DNA of 64,000 nucleotides from SW132 sp038150125 (GCF_038150125.1 NZ_JBBVMF010000007.1:186001-250000); one strand, 5' to 3'. Shown: positions 28,707-38,905, counted from the stretch's first letter. The notes: a model not told the origin generated them from the sequence alone. Numbers and translations: made by a program.

Positions 28707-28773
28707 TTTAATTGTCAGCTGTATTTTCTAACTGCTTCAGGAACTACAATATGGATGAATCGAACCTATTTGC

Positions 28774-29940
28774 ATGAAAATTGTTGATGTCGCTGAATTT
28801 TATACGGATACAGGCGGCGGTGTTAAAACATATATCAATCAAAAATTACAGGCCGCCAAGAGGCTGGGCCATGAGATGGTGGTGATTGCTCCCGGCACTG
28901 AGGCTGGCGAAGAAGAACGGTTTGGCGGGCGCATTCTGTGGGTGAAAGGCCCAAAGCTGATTCTTGACCCAAATTACGTGGTGCTATGGAGAAAAAGTGA
29001 AGTTCACCGTCTGCTTGATATTTTACAGCCGGATGTTGTAGAGGGCTCATCTGTGTGGACCGGCGGGCATTTTGCCGGAACATGGGAAGGAGATGCCGTA
29101 AAGTCGCTTGTTTTTCACCAGGATCCCGTGGCTGTTTATCCGCAAACATTCTTGAATTCTTTCATCTCACTCAAAAAACTCGATAAACTCTTTGGCTTTG
29201 CCTGGAATTATATCGGTAAAGTAAGCCGTATGTACGATACAACTATTGTCAGCGGTGACTGGCTGAATGAGCGGCTTCAGAGGTTTGGTGTGCACAATCC
29301 AACAACCATTAGATTTGGGATCAATAAGTCGTTTTTTTCACCTCAGCGGAGAGACCCTGAACTGCGTAAAAAGCTGCTGAAAGAGCTTGGCCTTGACGAA
29401 GATGCATCACTCTGTATTTCTGTGAGCCGTTTTCACCCAGAAAAAAGAGTAGGAACCATTATTGATGGATTTCAAAAAGCATCACAAAATCGACCGATGG
29501 GGCTCATTATATTTGGTGGGGGGCCATTTGAGAAATGGGTGGCCTATAAATCAAGCCGGGTGGACAATGTGAGGCTAATGGGATTCACATCAGACAGGGA
29601 TGAACTGGCGAATATTATGGCAAGCTCTGATTATTTTTTGCATGGATCTGCGGCAGAAACATTCGGAATTGTCGTAGCTGAAGCGATTTGCAGCGGTCTG
29701 CCGGTTGTGGTGCCCGATCGTGGTGGGGCCATGGATTTTGGGAACCCCGACTATTCGGAAGTTTATAAAACCGGCGATAGTGATGAAATGGCCGATGCGA
29801 TCATAAGAATCGTCAACAGAGAACGTAGCTTACTGTTGGAGGCATGTAAGGTTGCATCACAAAACTATGTAAGATCTGTTGATGACCATTTTGATGAGCT
29901 TTTCTCTTATTACGAATTCTTAGTTAATAATAGAGAGTAA
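28774..29940 (+). CDS. Glycosyltransferase family 4
   Basis: 388 residues. 'MKIVDVAEFYTDTGGGVKTY' begins the acceptor domain; 'SVSRFHPEKRVGTIIDGF' and the E-x7-E motif 'AAETFGIVVAEAICSGLPVV' are the donor site. Resembles alpha-mannosyl/glucosyltransferases. It is the last gene of the glycan region before the palindromic element at 29976. Confidence 0.92.
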   Translation: MKIVDVAEFYTDTGGGVKTYINQKLQAAKRLGHEMVVIAPGTEAGEEERFGGRILWVKGPKLILDPNYVVLWRKSEVHRLLDILQPDVVEGSSVWTGGHFAGTWEGDAVKSLVFHQDPVAVYPQTFLNSFISLKKLDKLFGFAWNYIGKVSRMYDTTIVSGDWLNERLQRFGVHNPTTIRFGINKSFFSPQRRDPELRKKLLKELGLDEDASLCISVSRFHPEKRVGTIIDGFQKASQNRPMGLIIFGGGPFEKWVAYKSSRVDNVRLMGFTSDRDELANIMASSDYFLHGSAAETFGIVVAEAICSGLPVVVPDRGGAMDFGNPDYSEVYKTGDSDEMADAIIRIVNRERSLLLEACKVASQNYVRSVDDHFDELFSYYEFLVNNRE

Positions 29941-29975
29941 TCCCAAATCGGCGGGATGACTCTTTCACACCTTAA

Positions 29976-30147
29976 ACCCGAGTTCGATTCTTGAATAATG
30001 ATATCAAAAGTCCCCCTTAAAAAAGGGGGATACAGGGGGATGTTCAACAAATCTGTGGAAAAACCGATGAACACCCCTCTAAATCTCCCCTTTTTAGGGG
30101 AGACTTCGTACCGAATAAATGAAATTGATTAATAATCGAACTCAGGT
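29976..30147. repeat. Nested palindromic MITE/REPIN-like element
   Basis: An inner pair of 38-bp inverted arms (30009-30046 and 30068-30105) pairs at 30 of 38 positions around a 21-nt loop. Each arm itself ends in a hairpin (TCCCCCTT/AAGGGGGA; TCTCCCCT/AGGGGAGA). An outer inverted repeat, ACCCGAGTTCGATT (29976 onward) against AATCGAACTCAGGT (ending 30147), matches at 15 of 17. The inner right arm resembles the repeats at 44-45 kb ('GAGGGGTGT'). No ORF is inside. The remaining bases from 30148 to 30389 hold nothing I recognise. Confidence 0.75.
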
Positions 30148-30389
30148 CTCAAGACATAGACAGTGAGTGCTATATGTTTTGTGCTGATGGGGATTGAACG
30201 TTATAGCAAAAGATGTAATTTTGATAATAATAATTATCACCTAACCAAGTCGTTAGCCTGTCTGTATGGCTTATAAGACGCTCATAATTAATCATTATAA
30301 ACCATCAATTAGATTATGAAACTTTTGTACTTTAACGGGTTAAACTTGTAGCGCTTATTCTTTATCTCTACGTATAGTATTGTTTATTC

Positions 30390-32918
30390 ATGCAAAAAAT
30401 TATTGAGTTTCTTGAGCCGCTAATTCAGCACAATATCAAGCGACCTTACTGGGTTCTTTTTATTGCGCTGATAACAGCAGTAGCGGGTGGTTATGTTGCC
30501 TCAAACCTGACTGTCGATACAGACTTTGCCAATCTTTTGCCCCCATCAAATCCAAGCGTACAGGCACTGGAGAAACTCAGGCAAACAGCCGGCGGTGAAA
30601 CATCAATGAAAGTGGCGATTAAATCTCCAAGTTTTGAGGCGAATGTAGAATTTGCCAACAAGCTTGCTGAGGAAAGTCTCAAGCTCCACTACGAGCGTTA
30701 TAATGGACCTTTCTTTACCGACACAGAGTTTCGGCGAGAAACTGAGTTTTTAAAGAATAATACGCTTTACCTGGCTACAACCGCTGAGCTCGACAGCATT
30801 ATTCAATATTTACAGGACGAAATTGATCAGGCCAAAGAAGAGGCCAATCCATTTCTCGTAGATTTTGATGATTTTGACGATGAGGAAGAGGCTGATGAAG
30901 AGGAAGATCTGGATCAGTTTAAAGAAAGCTACAATATGCTGGTTCCGTCGGAATATCCTATAAATGAAGACAGCACGCTTGCAATTCTTACGCTCTATCC
31001 AAGCGGATCAAGGAGTGATATTACTTACCTTGAAGACATGTTCTCCGAGCTTCGGAATTTGATCGACAGACTTGAACCATCATCATATCATCCGGAAATG
31101 GAGGTTAGGTTTGGCGGCCGCATCAAACGCCATCTAACAGAGCTCGAATCCATTATGAACGATGTGTACAACAGTTTTGCAACAGGTATATCGAGCGTGA
31201 TTCTGTTGGTGATACTTTATTTTTCGATAAAGAAATATCTGAATTACCGGCGGACAGATCCAAGGCTTCAGAAACATTCGCTGCTTCAGCACATCATAAG
31301 GGCACCCGTTCCGATGCTTATTATCGGTATTCCGCTGCTGGTGAGCCTGATGTGGACCTTCGGGATTACCTCGCTCTACCTCGGCACGCTCAACACAATG
31401 ACGTCCGTACTGTTTGTGATACTTTTCGGGCTGGGTATTGACTACGGGATTCATTATTACGCCCGCTATATAGAGCTTCGGGCAGAAGGCAATAACGTAG
31501 AGGACAGCGTGCTTTTGTCTTACATGAGAACCGGCACAGCTATTGTTGTGAGTGCCCTTACTACCGCTTCGGCTCTCTTTATTTTAATGTTTGCTGATTT
31601 TCGGGGGTTCTCTGAGTTTGGTTTCATTGCAGGGATAGGAATTATGTTTGCCCTGTTCTGTATGCTATTTGTTTTGCCATCGCTGCTGGTGCTATTTGAG
31701 CGATGGAACTGGCTATTGCTGCCCCCGAGATCTGAAGACCGCGCTGTAAAACCAATATTCAAGAGATTTCCGATGGCGCGAAGTATCATCGTATTCAGTG
31801 TTGTAACGGCGGTTACGGTGATTGCATTTTCAGGAAACCTGGAATTTGAATACGATTTTGGTAAGCTGGAGCCTGAGTTTCCTGAATATCGTGAGTTCCA
31901 GGAATTTACCAGTGGGGTAGATGAGAATGAGTACCACAATCCGGCATTCGTTATTGTAGATACCTATGAAGAGGTTTTTGAAGTGGTGGATACACTGAGG
32001 GCACGTATGGAGGCGGACCCGAACACGATGATTGAAGAAGTTGAAGCAATCCAGGAACGATTTCCGCCCTTTGAAGAGATGAAAGAGCAGAAACTCCAAA
32101 AAATATCGAGAATCAGAGAGCTGCTACAAGACCCGTTTATTGAAAACCAAGAGGGCGAAAATATCGACATTTTGCGTCAGTCATCTCAGACGCGAGAACC
32201 TCTCACAGAAGAACAGATTCCTGATTTCCTGAAAAACCGGTTTATAACCAACGAAGGGGAAATCGGCCGGTTTGTAATTGTTTACCCCAAATCGGGATTA
32301 TCTAATGGGCTTCGGTCAATCAGATTTAAGGAAGATGTATCGAATATTCAGCTCTCTAACGGTAAAACGTATCACGCCGGCAGCACCTCTATCGTGGCAG
32401 CTACCATGCTCGATCTGATGAGAACGGAAAGCCCTTATATGGTAATCGCAACTTTCATTGTGGTCTTTATCTGCATCGCACTATCGTTTCAATCCATGCG
32501 CTGGACCCTTATTGCGCTTATTCCGCTTGTTATTGGTTTGCTCTGGTTATTTGGTATACAGTTGCTGTTCGGCTTAAAGTTTAACTTTTACAATCTTGTG
32601 GTTTTACCTGCAATTCTGGGAATAGGTTGCGATAACGGTGTCCACCTTGCTCACCGATATCGCGCAGAAGGCAGGAAAAGTATGTGGGAAGTCCTGTCGA
32701 GCACTGGGCAGCATATTACCATAGGATCGCTGACGACTATGCTTGGATTTGCAGGCTTACTCTTCACTAATCATCCCGGCCTGCAGTCAATCGGTATAAT
32801 GGCAGTTGTTGGGATTGGTATGACACTGCTCTCGGCATTGACATTCCTGCCATCAATGGTTCAGTTTCTGGAAGACAAGCATCTGCTTAACAAACCTGAT
32901 GAGGACAACGATAACTGA
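30390..32918 (+). CDS. MMPL/RND-family exporter
   Basis: 842 residues. It has the two-fold RND layout: one membrane helix, a large periplasmic loop, five more helices, then the same again. 'LFGLGIDYGIHYYARYIELR' and 'LGIGCDNGVHLAHRYRAEG' are the paired GxDxG/GxDN motifs of the hydrophobe/hopanoid exporter branch (HpnN-like). An acidic insert lies around residues 157-178. Probably moves lipids across or out of the inner membrane. First gene of a run with recO, degQ and a lipoprotein gene. Confidence 0.9.
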   Translation: MQKIIEFLEPLIQHNIKRPYWVLFIALITAVAGGYVASNLTVDTDFANLLPPSNPSVQALEKLRQTAGGETSMKVAIKSPSFEANVEFANKLAEESLKLHYERYNGPFFTDTEFRRETEFLKNNTLYLATTAELDSIIQYLQDEIDQAKEEANPFLVDFDDFDDEEEADEEEDLDQFKESYNMLVPSEYPINEDSTLAILTLYPSGSRSDITYLEDMFSELRNLIDRLEPSSYHPEMEVRFGGRIKRHLTELESIMNDVYNSFATGISSVILLVILYFSIKKYLNYRRTDPRLQKHSLLQHIIRAPVPMLIIGIPLLVSLMWTFGITSLYLGTLNTMTSVLFVILFGLGIDYGIHYYARYIELRAEGNNVEDSVLLSYMRTGTAIVVSALTTASALFILMFADFRGFSEFGFIAGIGIMFALFCMLFVLPSLLVLFERWNWLLLPPRSEDRAVKPIFKRFPMARSIIVFSVVTAVTVIAFSGNLEFEYDFGKLEPEFPEYREFQEFTSGVDENEYHNPAFVIVDTYEEVFEVVDTLRARMEADPNTMIEEVEAIQERFPPFEEMKEQKLQKISRIRELLQDPFIENQEGENIDILRQSSQTREPLTEEQIPDFLKNRFITNEGEIGRFVIVYPKSGLSNGLRSIRFKEDVSNIQLSNGKTYHAGSTSIVAATMLDLMRTESPYMVIATFIVVFICIALSFQSMRWTLIALIPLVIGLLWLFGIQLLFGLKFNFYNLVVLPAILGIGCDNGVHLAHRYRAEGRKSMWEVLSSTGQHITIGSLTTMLGFAGLLFTNHPGLQSIGIMAVVGIGMTLLSALTFLPSMVQFLEDKHLLNKPDEDNDN

Positions 32919-32957
32919 TTCACTTACCGGTGACTATAATTCTGGACGCGATTTGCT

Positions 32958-33692
32958 ATGATTGTAAAGTCTGACGCTATTGTTATGAAAACGGTTGATT
33001 ATAGTGAATCAAGTATCATAGCTACGCTCTTTACAAGGGAGAAAGGCAAAATTGCAGTTATTGCAAAGGGGGCACGAAAACCTAAAAACAAGTTTTCCGC
33101 TTTTCTTGTGGTAGGGCAGCTGCTTGAAGTGGTTGTTTACATCAAAGAGAGCCGCTCCGTACAAACTCTATCTGATGTTTCCTATAGTAGAAAATTGCAT
33201 TCATTTCGGGTTGATATCGAAAAGATGGCGCTGATGATGACAACACTGGAGCTATCAAACCAGGTGCTACACGACAATGAAGTAAACACACCTCTTTTTG
33301 AATTTTTAATGAAAACCCTTGTTTGGGTCGATAAACAATCTGGGGTCCCGGCACAGCTCTTTCCTTATCTGCAGTTACGTATTGCAGAATACATTGGAAT
33401 TGGCGTTCAGTATATGAAATCTGACGAATCTGACGGTGGATATCTAAATATCAGCTCCGGGCTCCTCTCTCCTCAAAAGGAGGATGATCATGCCGAAAGA
33501 CTATCACCACTGCAATTTGCGTTTGTGAAAAAATCACTGCATTCTGCAAACGCATCTGTACTTCGAATCGTTATGGATTCGAATGAGCTTAAACAACTGA
33601 TTCAGACTTTAGATAAATATTTTATATATCATGTCGAAGGCATGAAACCTCGGAGGTCAGATAAGATCTTCGATCAACTATTGATGACATGA
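32958..33692 (+). CDS. recO: DNA repair protein RecO
   Basis: 244 residues. 'KSDAIVMKTVDYSESSIIATLF' is the RecO OB-fold start ('AIVLK...Y.E....V.LFT') and 'GAR..KNKFSAFL' follows as in the family. RecO loads RecA on SSB-coated DNA with RecR. The zinc-binding cysteines found in some RecO proteins are absent. Its stop overlaps the next start by 4 bp. Confidence 0.9.
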   Translation: MIVKSDAIVMKTVDYSESSIIATLFTREKGKIAVIAKGARKPKNKFSAFLVVGQLLEVVVYIKESRSVQTLSDVSYSRKLHSFRVDIEKMALMMTTLELSNQVLHDNEVNTPLFEFLMKTLVWVDKQSGVPAQLFPYLQLRIAEYIGIGVQYMKSDESDGGYLNISSGLLSPQKEDDHAERLSPLQFAFVKKSLHSANASVLRIVMDSNELKQLIQTLDKYFIYHVEGMKPRRSDKIFDQLLMT

Positions 33693-35239
33693 GCTCAGGA
33701 AATAAATTTCTTACCGCTGTTCTGCTAGTATTAATCGGTATTGTCTTAGGAATCATCGTCATGTTTTTTCAGCGCGATACTGCGCTGGCAGATCTGTCCG
33801 AAGTTCGATTTATAGAGGTGAACCGAAGTGAAACTCCTTACTGGACCGATGAGGACCTTGAAAAGATAGATGACCGGTTTGTGTTCCGTACGGTTGCCCG
33901 GAGTGTAACACCCACCGTGGTCTATATTGAAACGATTGTACCGACACGCAGTCAGGATTTTAACGGTACTGAAGGCGAGGAAGACGACTCAATCTGGCGC
34001 CGGTTTATACCACCAAGAGCTCAAACCGTTGGGTCTGGAGTTCTTATCTCGTCCGATGGATACATTCTTACAAATAACCATGTAGTTGAAGATGCGGTAA
34101 ATGATGGCATCACCGTTACACTTGAGGATAAGCGCACATATGAATCCCGGATTGTAGGACGTGATCCCAGTACCGACCTGGCCGTGATCAAAATTGACGG
34201 GGGTAACTTTCCCAGCTTGACCATCGGAAACTCGGATAATATTGAAGTGGGTGAATGGGTAATGGCAATCGGTAATCCCTTCCGGCTGCAGTCTACGGTT
34301 ACGGCAGGTATTGTGAGTGCACTGGGCCGGGAAGTCGAAATTATCAATGATCTGCGTCGTATTGAAAGCTTTATACAGACAGATGCCGCCATCAACAGGG
34401 GTAATAGCGGCGGTGCTCTTGTAAACACCAGTGGTGAATTAATTGGCATCAACACGGCAATTGCTACGCAAAACGGCAGTTACCAGGGGTATGGATTTGC
34501 TGTTCCAAGCAACCTGGCGATGAAAGTGGCCCGGGATATTATTGAATATGGCGAAGTGCAGCGGGGGATGCTTGGTGTTCAGATTCGCTCAATGGATGAG
34601 GATCTGGTGCGGGAGACAGGCCTCGATCGTATACGAGGCGTGTATGTGGCGAATGTAGATTCTGAGAGTGCTGCAGCAGAAGCTGGCCTCAGGGCAAGCG
34701 ATGTAATCCTGGAAGTAAACGATCAGCCTGTAAATGCATCAAACAAGCTGCAGGAAAAAGTTGCGATGTACCGCCCCGGGGATGCGGTTAGCCTGTCTGT
34801 GTGGCGTGATGGAGATATAATATCGATGAGTGCTCAGCTTAACAAGATAGAGCGTCCTGAGCCTGAACCCGAGGAACTTTCATTTGATATACAAAAAATA
34901 GAGCCGGAAGACGATGCCTTCAGGCCGCGACCTGACCGTGAAAATAGTGGGGTCACAAATCATACGTTTAGCAGTCTTGGTCTTCGTATCCAGGGATTAT
35001 CATCTCCCGATGATCCTGACATAATGGATTTTTATATTGATGGAATTGCACCGGATTCCCCGGCTTATCACAGGGGTCTACCTGATGGTGGAGAAGTAAT
35101 TAGCATTAATGGCGAAAACGTCACAGACTCAGGAGTTTTGGAACAAATTATTTCTGAATCGGTTATGAACAGAACACCCATTGAATTTAAAATAATAACA
35201 GAGCAGGGCTCTGTTGGCTACTATATATTGACTCCATGA
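33689..35239 (+). CDS. DegQ/HtrA-type serine protease
   Basis: 516 residues. One N-terminal membrane/signal segment, a trypsin-like domain with His in 'TNNHVVEDA', Asp in 'STDLAVIKI' and Ser in 'NRGNSGGALVNT', then two PDZ domains (about residues 300-385 and 425-510). The acidic, Pro-rich linker between the PDZ domains ('ERPEPEPEELSFD') is longer than in E. coli DegQ. Acts in periplasmic protein quality control. Confidence 0.95.
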   Translation: MSSGNKFLTAVLLVLIGIVLGIIVMFFQRDTALADLSEVRFIEVNRSETPYWTDEDLEKIDDRFVFRTVARSVTPTVVYIETIVPTRSQDFNGTEGEEDDSIWRRFIPPRAQTVGSGVLISSDGYILTNNHVVEDAVNDGITVTLEDKRTYESRIVGRDPSTDLAVIKIDGGNFPSLTIGNSDNIEVGEWVMAIGNPFRLQSTVTAGIVSALGREVEIINDLRRIESFIQTDAAINRGNSGGALVNTSGELIGINTAIATQNGSYQGYGFAVPSNLAMKVARDIIEYGEVQRGMLGVQIRSMDEDLVRETGLDRIRGVYVANVDSESAAAEAGLRASDVILEVNDQPVNASNKLQEKVAMYRPGDAVSLSVWRDGDIISMSAQLNKIERPEPEPEELSFDIQKIEPEDDAFRPRPDRENSGVTNHTFSSLGLRIQGLSSPDDPDIMDFYIDGIAPDSPAYHRGLPDGGEVISINGENVTDSGVLEQIISESVMNRTPIEFKIITEQGSVGYYILTP

Positions 35240-35781
35240 GAAAATTCTTTTTTATACTGATCGTTACCGGACTTTTCTTCTACTCGTGCGGTTCTGCTGA
35301 ACAAACACAGCACGATACTGGTGATTCTCAGACAGCGGAAGAGCAGGTGAGTGAGGATGGAGCGCCATCTTGGTATAATCATGCAAACCGCACATATCAG
35401 GATTCCACCGAATTTGCAGGAACTGGCATGGCTATCGCTGGTGATTCTCTTGTGGCTGTCAAAAAATCCACAGAGCAGGCGCAAAAGTACCTCAATTATG
35501 CCATCGATTCATACGCTGAAGATGTCAGGCGTAAGTTGATTGATGGGAATTCAGCCAGTGAGTTAGATTCAGCAAACTTTGTATTATCACTGAGACAAGC
35601 AGTGAAAAATCTGCAATTTGCGGGTAACGATTTAAAAATTGAAACGAAACATACAACAGTCGATGGATCGGTTCATCTCGTCTATTCAAGAGTCAGCCTG
35701 AACAGGGACCGTGCAATTGACAGACTGGCTGCTGCAGTAGATCACGACCTCTTTTCACTCTCCATTCGGGAAGAATCTTAA
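35236..35781 (+). CDS. Small lipoprotein, LPP20-like
   Basis: 181 residues. Signal peptide with lipobox 'LFFYSCGS'. After a Glu/Gln-rich linker, 'PSWYNHANRTYQDSTEFAGTGMAIAG' matches the start of LPP20-like domains ('P.W.......' and '..G.G.A....'). Function unknown. Start overlaps the protease stop by 4 bp (ATGA), so they are cotranslated. Confidence 0.65.
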   Translation: MRKFFFILIVTGLFFYSCGSAEQTQHDTGDSQTAEEQVSEDGAPSWYNHANRTYQDSTEFAGTGMAIAGDSLVAVKKSTEQAQKYLNYAIDSYAEDVRRKLIDGNSASELDSANFVLSLRQAVKNLQFAGNDLKIETKHTTVDGSVHLVYSRVSLNRDRAIDRLAAAVDHDLFSLSIREES

Positions 35782-35793
35782 TCTGGATAATTA

Positions 35794-36987
35794 TCAGTTA
35801 ATCTCCATGCTACCATCTTTCCATTCAATTCGAATACCCTGATCTTTATCTGCGGCAGCTTTCGACTGCACCCATTTTTTTCCTTGCCATACCCGCGCAA
35901 ATCCTCTTTCAAGCGGTTCATTTGGGTTATGCTTTTCAAGTTTGTAGACAAGATCGTTAAAACGGCTCCGCCTGTTTAAAAGCATTGATTGCTGCCTGTG
36001 CTGCATTTTTTCTCGAAGTGATGTTACCCGGTTCCGAAGATGTATCAGCCGGTCCTGCACTTTCAGCAGTGCATGGGAGTGGCCCAGCCTGTAGACGTAC
36101 TCTTTATATTTCTCAATTTTCGTTTTCAGGAATGACTCAATTCCCATTGTGTAATCATCTATTTGCATTCGCAGATCGTTGATATCGGGTGCGGCTATCA
36201 TGGCTGCTTGTGTGGGCGTGGCGGCACGCGAATCGGCCACAAAGTCACTGATACTAAAATCAACTTCGTGCCCCACCGCACTAATAACAGGAATAGTGCA
36301 GTCGTATATGGCCCGGGCAACTTTTTCTTCATTGAACGGCCAAAGGTCTTCAAGTGACCCACCTCCGCGGCCAATTATCAGCACATCTATGTTTGGTTGA
36401 GTTTGCATTGTATTAATGGCTTCAACAAGCTCACCGGCCGAATTTAAACCCTGAACGCTGGCGTGATGGAGATAGAGCGTTGCCAGCGGCCATCGCTGCT
36501 CGAAAGTAGACCGGATATCGTGAAAAGCAGCCCCGGTGGAGGATGTGATCACCCCAATATGCTGTGGAAAAGCTGGAAGTGGTTTTTTATGAGCATCATC
36601 AAATAAACCTTCCTTCTGAAGTTTTGCTTTGAGCTCTTCAAACTTCTGCTGGAGGCGCCCCACTCCGGCCTGTTGAACAAGCGAGACGATCATCTGGTAG
36701 CGTCCATGGGGCGCATACACCTGGATATCACCTCCGAGAACAACTTGCTGACCATCGCTGAGTTCAACATCCATCCGCTGAGCGGTTGACCGCCAGACAA
36801 CACACGGAAGCTGAGCGTTGTCATCCTTTACCGTAAAATAGTAGTGGCCGTTCCTGCTCTGATTCACATTGCTGATTTCGCCCTCCACAAGTACATCTCT
36901 GAAATTAGATTCAAGTACCTTTTTGATCTGATTTGTGATATCAGTGACGGTGGCTACATCAAAAGAAAATGGAATTTGGTCGGGCAT
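35794..36987 (-). CDS. xseA: Exodeoxyribonuclease VII large subunit
   Basis: 397 residues, the normal core length. N-terminal OB fold ('VEGEISNVNQSRNGHYYF'), then the catalytic core 'GVITSSTGAAFHDI', 'IIGRGGGSLEDLWPFNEE' and 'SAVGHEVDFSISDFVAD', then a coiled coil. It degrades single-stranded DNA with XseB, which is not adjacent here. It converges on the lipoprotein gene. Confidence 0.96.
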   Translation of the reverse strand: MPDQIPFSFDVATVTDITNQIKKVLESNFRDVLVEGEISNVNQSRNGHYYFTVKDDNAQLPCVVWRSTAQRMDVELSDGQQVVLGGDIQVYAPHGRYQMIVSLVQQAGVGRLQQKFEELKAKLQKEGLFDDAHKKPLPAFPQHIGVITSSTGAAFHDIRSTFEQRWPLATLYLHHASVQGLNSAGELVEAINTMQTQPNIDVLIIGRGGGSLEDLWPFNEEKVARAIYDCTIPVISAVGHEVDFSISDFVADSRAATPTQAAMIAAPDINDLRMQIDDYTMGIESFLKTKIEKYKEYVYRLGHSHALLKVQDRLIHLRNRVTSLREKMQHRQQSMLLNRRSRFNDLVYKLEKHNPNEPLERGFARVWQGKKWVQSKAAADKDQGIRIEWKDGSMEIN

Positions 36988-37043
36988 AAAATTCTTTGAT
37001 TTCTATTTGACGAAAGATAACAGTTAACTCAGCTAATCTCTGC

Positions 37044-37254
37044 CTCGTCTGACGAGTTCACGGTTCCGACCAAAAAGTATCGCGTCACATTAACTCGACA
37101 GTCGAAAAAGACCACAAAGTGATCCCTTCGGGGCAATCGACAGTCGAGGTATCGTTCTCGTCTGACGACTTTGGGAAAGAAAAAGTTAAGGTTTCAAAAC
37201 CCTCAGTCGTCTGACGAGTTCATCTTCTCTAATTCGATCCACTCGACAGTCAAG
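37044..37254. repeat. Array of six 13-bp interrupted palindromes
   Basis: Six copies of CTCGWCWGWCGAG, at 37044, 37094, 37136, 37157, 37206 and 37242 (each 13 bp, at most one mismatch). Two types alternate: CTCGTCTGACGAG (copies 1, 4, 5) and CTCGACAGTCGAG (copies 2, 3, 6). Centres are about 50, 42, 21, 49 and 36 bp apart. The array fills the gap between pgm and xseA (277 bp). It could be a protein-binding array or a hairpin-rich leader/tail of the flanking genes. Confidence 0.75.
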
Positions 37255-37264
37255 GTACTCAGCG

Positions 37265-38905
37265 CTATTTCCCAAGTACCGAATCTACAATATCAATCGC
37301 CTGTTCCTGTATTTGTTTGAGGTGGTCGGACCCTTTGAAACTTTCCGTATAGATTTTGTAGATGTCTTCTGTTCCGGATGGGCGGGCAGCAAACCATCCG
37401 TTTTCAGTTTCTACTTTAAGACCGCCAATCGGGGCGTCGTTTCCGGGAGCCCGGGTCAGTTTTTTCAATATTGGTTCGCCGGCCAGTTCATCGGCTTTTA
37501 CCTGGTCAGGTGATAAATCCTTTAAAATGCTCTTCTCCTCGAGAGTAGCAGGTGCATCCAGCCGTTCATAAACAGGACTGCCAAATGTTTTTTCAAGTTC
37601 CTGATAGTGCTGAGACGGATCTTTCCCGGTTTTAGCTGTGATTTCAGCCGAAAGTAAATCCATAATGATGCCGTCTTTATCAGTTGACCATACCGTCCCG
37701 TCTTTCTTCAGAAATGACGCTCCGGCGCTCTCTTCTCCCCCAAAACCATAAGATCCATTTAGAAGACCGTCAACAAACCACTTGAATCCCACCGGTACTT
37801 CTGCAAGTTGCCGGTCGATGGATTTTGCCACGCGATCAATCATGCTGCTTGATACGAGTGTTTTCCCGATCGCAGCTTCATCACTCCAGCCCGGCCGGTT
37901 CTGAAAAAGGTACTGAATAGCCACCGCGAGATAGTGATTTGGATTCATCAGGCCGCTTTTTGTTACAATGCCGTGGCGGTCGAAGTCTGTATCATTTCCG
38001 AAGGCGATATCGTATTTGTCTTTCAGATCAATCAGGCTGGCCATGGCGTGCGGTGATGAGCAATCCATACGGATTTTGCCGTCTTTATCTACGGTCATAA
38101 AGCGGAATGTGGGGTCCACCTCTTTATTCACCACCTCAATATTCAGGCTATATTTTTCAGCGATGGGTTCCCAGTAATCAATACCGGACCCGCCCATAGG
38201 ATCTGCCCCGATTTTGAGGCCGGATTCACTAATAACTTTCATATCGATTACGTTACCGAGATCATTCACATAAGGCGTGATATAATCAAAAGCAGAGACG
38301 TTAGATTTCTTCAGCGCATTTGCCAGCGATATTCGTTTCACATCAGCAAGCTGACTCTGCAGGTGACGGTTTGCGGTTTTTTGAATAACATTTGTGATAT
38401 CTGTTCCGGCAGGCCCCCCGTGAGTGGCATTATATTTAAACCCTCCGTCAGACGGAGGATTGTGCGACGGCGTAATCACCACACCATCGGCTTTCTGCTT
38501 GCTTTCACCACGGTTCCAGGCAAGTATAGCGTGAGAAACGGCAGGCGTAGGCGTATATCCAAAATCTGTTTGGTAGCGCACCTCTATATTATTTGCAGCA
38601 AATACCTCTATGGCAGACACGAGGGCGGGTTCGGATAGTGCATGGGTGTCCATTCCAATAAATAGCGGACCGGTAATTCCGTTTTCCTCCCGATAGTCGG
38701 CCACGGCCTGGCTGACGGCAAGAATATGATCTTCATTAAATGTGGTATCATGAGATGTACCGCGATGGCCGGATGTTCCAAAGGAGACAGACTGAAGCTT
38801 ATTACCTGGATCGGGCTCTTTGGTATAGTAGTTTGTAATGAGCCTGGGAACGTTTTCAAGAATTGAATAGGGCGCTTTTTTTCCTGCAAGGTTGTGATCA
38901 GCCAC
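37265..38905 (-). CDS. pgm: Phosphoglucomutase, alpha-D-glucose-phosphate specific
   Basis: 546 residues from a GTG start, the length of E. coli Pgm. The phosphoserine loop 'VVITPSHNPPSDGG', the metal loop 'GNDTDFDRHG', the sugar loop 'GFGGEESAGASF' and the phosphate loop 'RPSGTEDIYKIY' are all intact. Interconverts glucose 1- and 6-phosphate and so feeds sugar-nucleotide synthesis for the glycan genes upstream. Confidence 0.96.
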   Translation of the reverse strand: MADHNLAGKKAPYSILENVPRLITNYYTKEPDPGNKLQSVSFGTSGHRGTSHDTTFNEDHILAVSQAVADYREENGITGPLFIGMDTHALSEPALVSAIEVFAANNIEVRYQTDFGYTPTPAVSHAILAWNRGESKQKADGVVITPSHNPPSDGGFKYNATHGGPAGTDITNVIQKTANRHLQSQLADVKRISLANALKKSNVSAFDYITPYVNDLGNVIDMKVISESGLKIGADPMGGSGIDYWEPIAEKYSLNIEVVNKEVDPTFRFMTVDKDGKIRMDCSSPHAMASLIDLKDKYDIAFGNDTDFDRHGIVTKSGLMNPNHYLAVAIQYLFQNRPGWSDEAAIGKTLVSSSMIDRVAKSIDRQLAEVPVGFKWFVDGLLNGSYGFGGEESAGASFLKKDGTVWSTDKDGIIMDLLSAEITAKTGKDPSQHYQELEKTFGSPVYERLDAPATLEEKSILKDLSPDQVKADELAGEPILKKLTRAPGNDAPIGGLKVETENGWFAARPSGTEDIYKIYTESFKGSDHLKQIQEQAIDIVDSVLGK

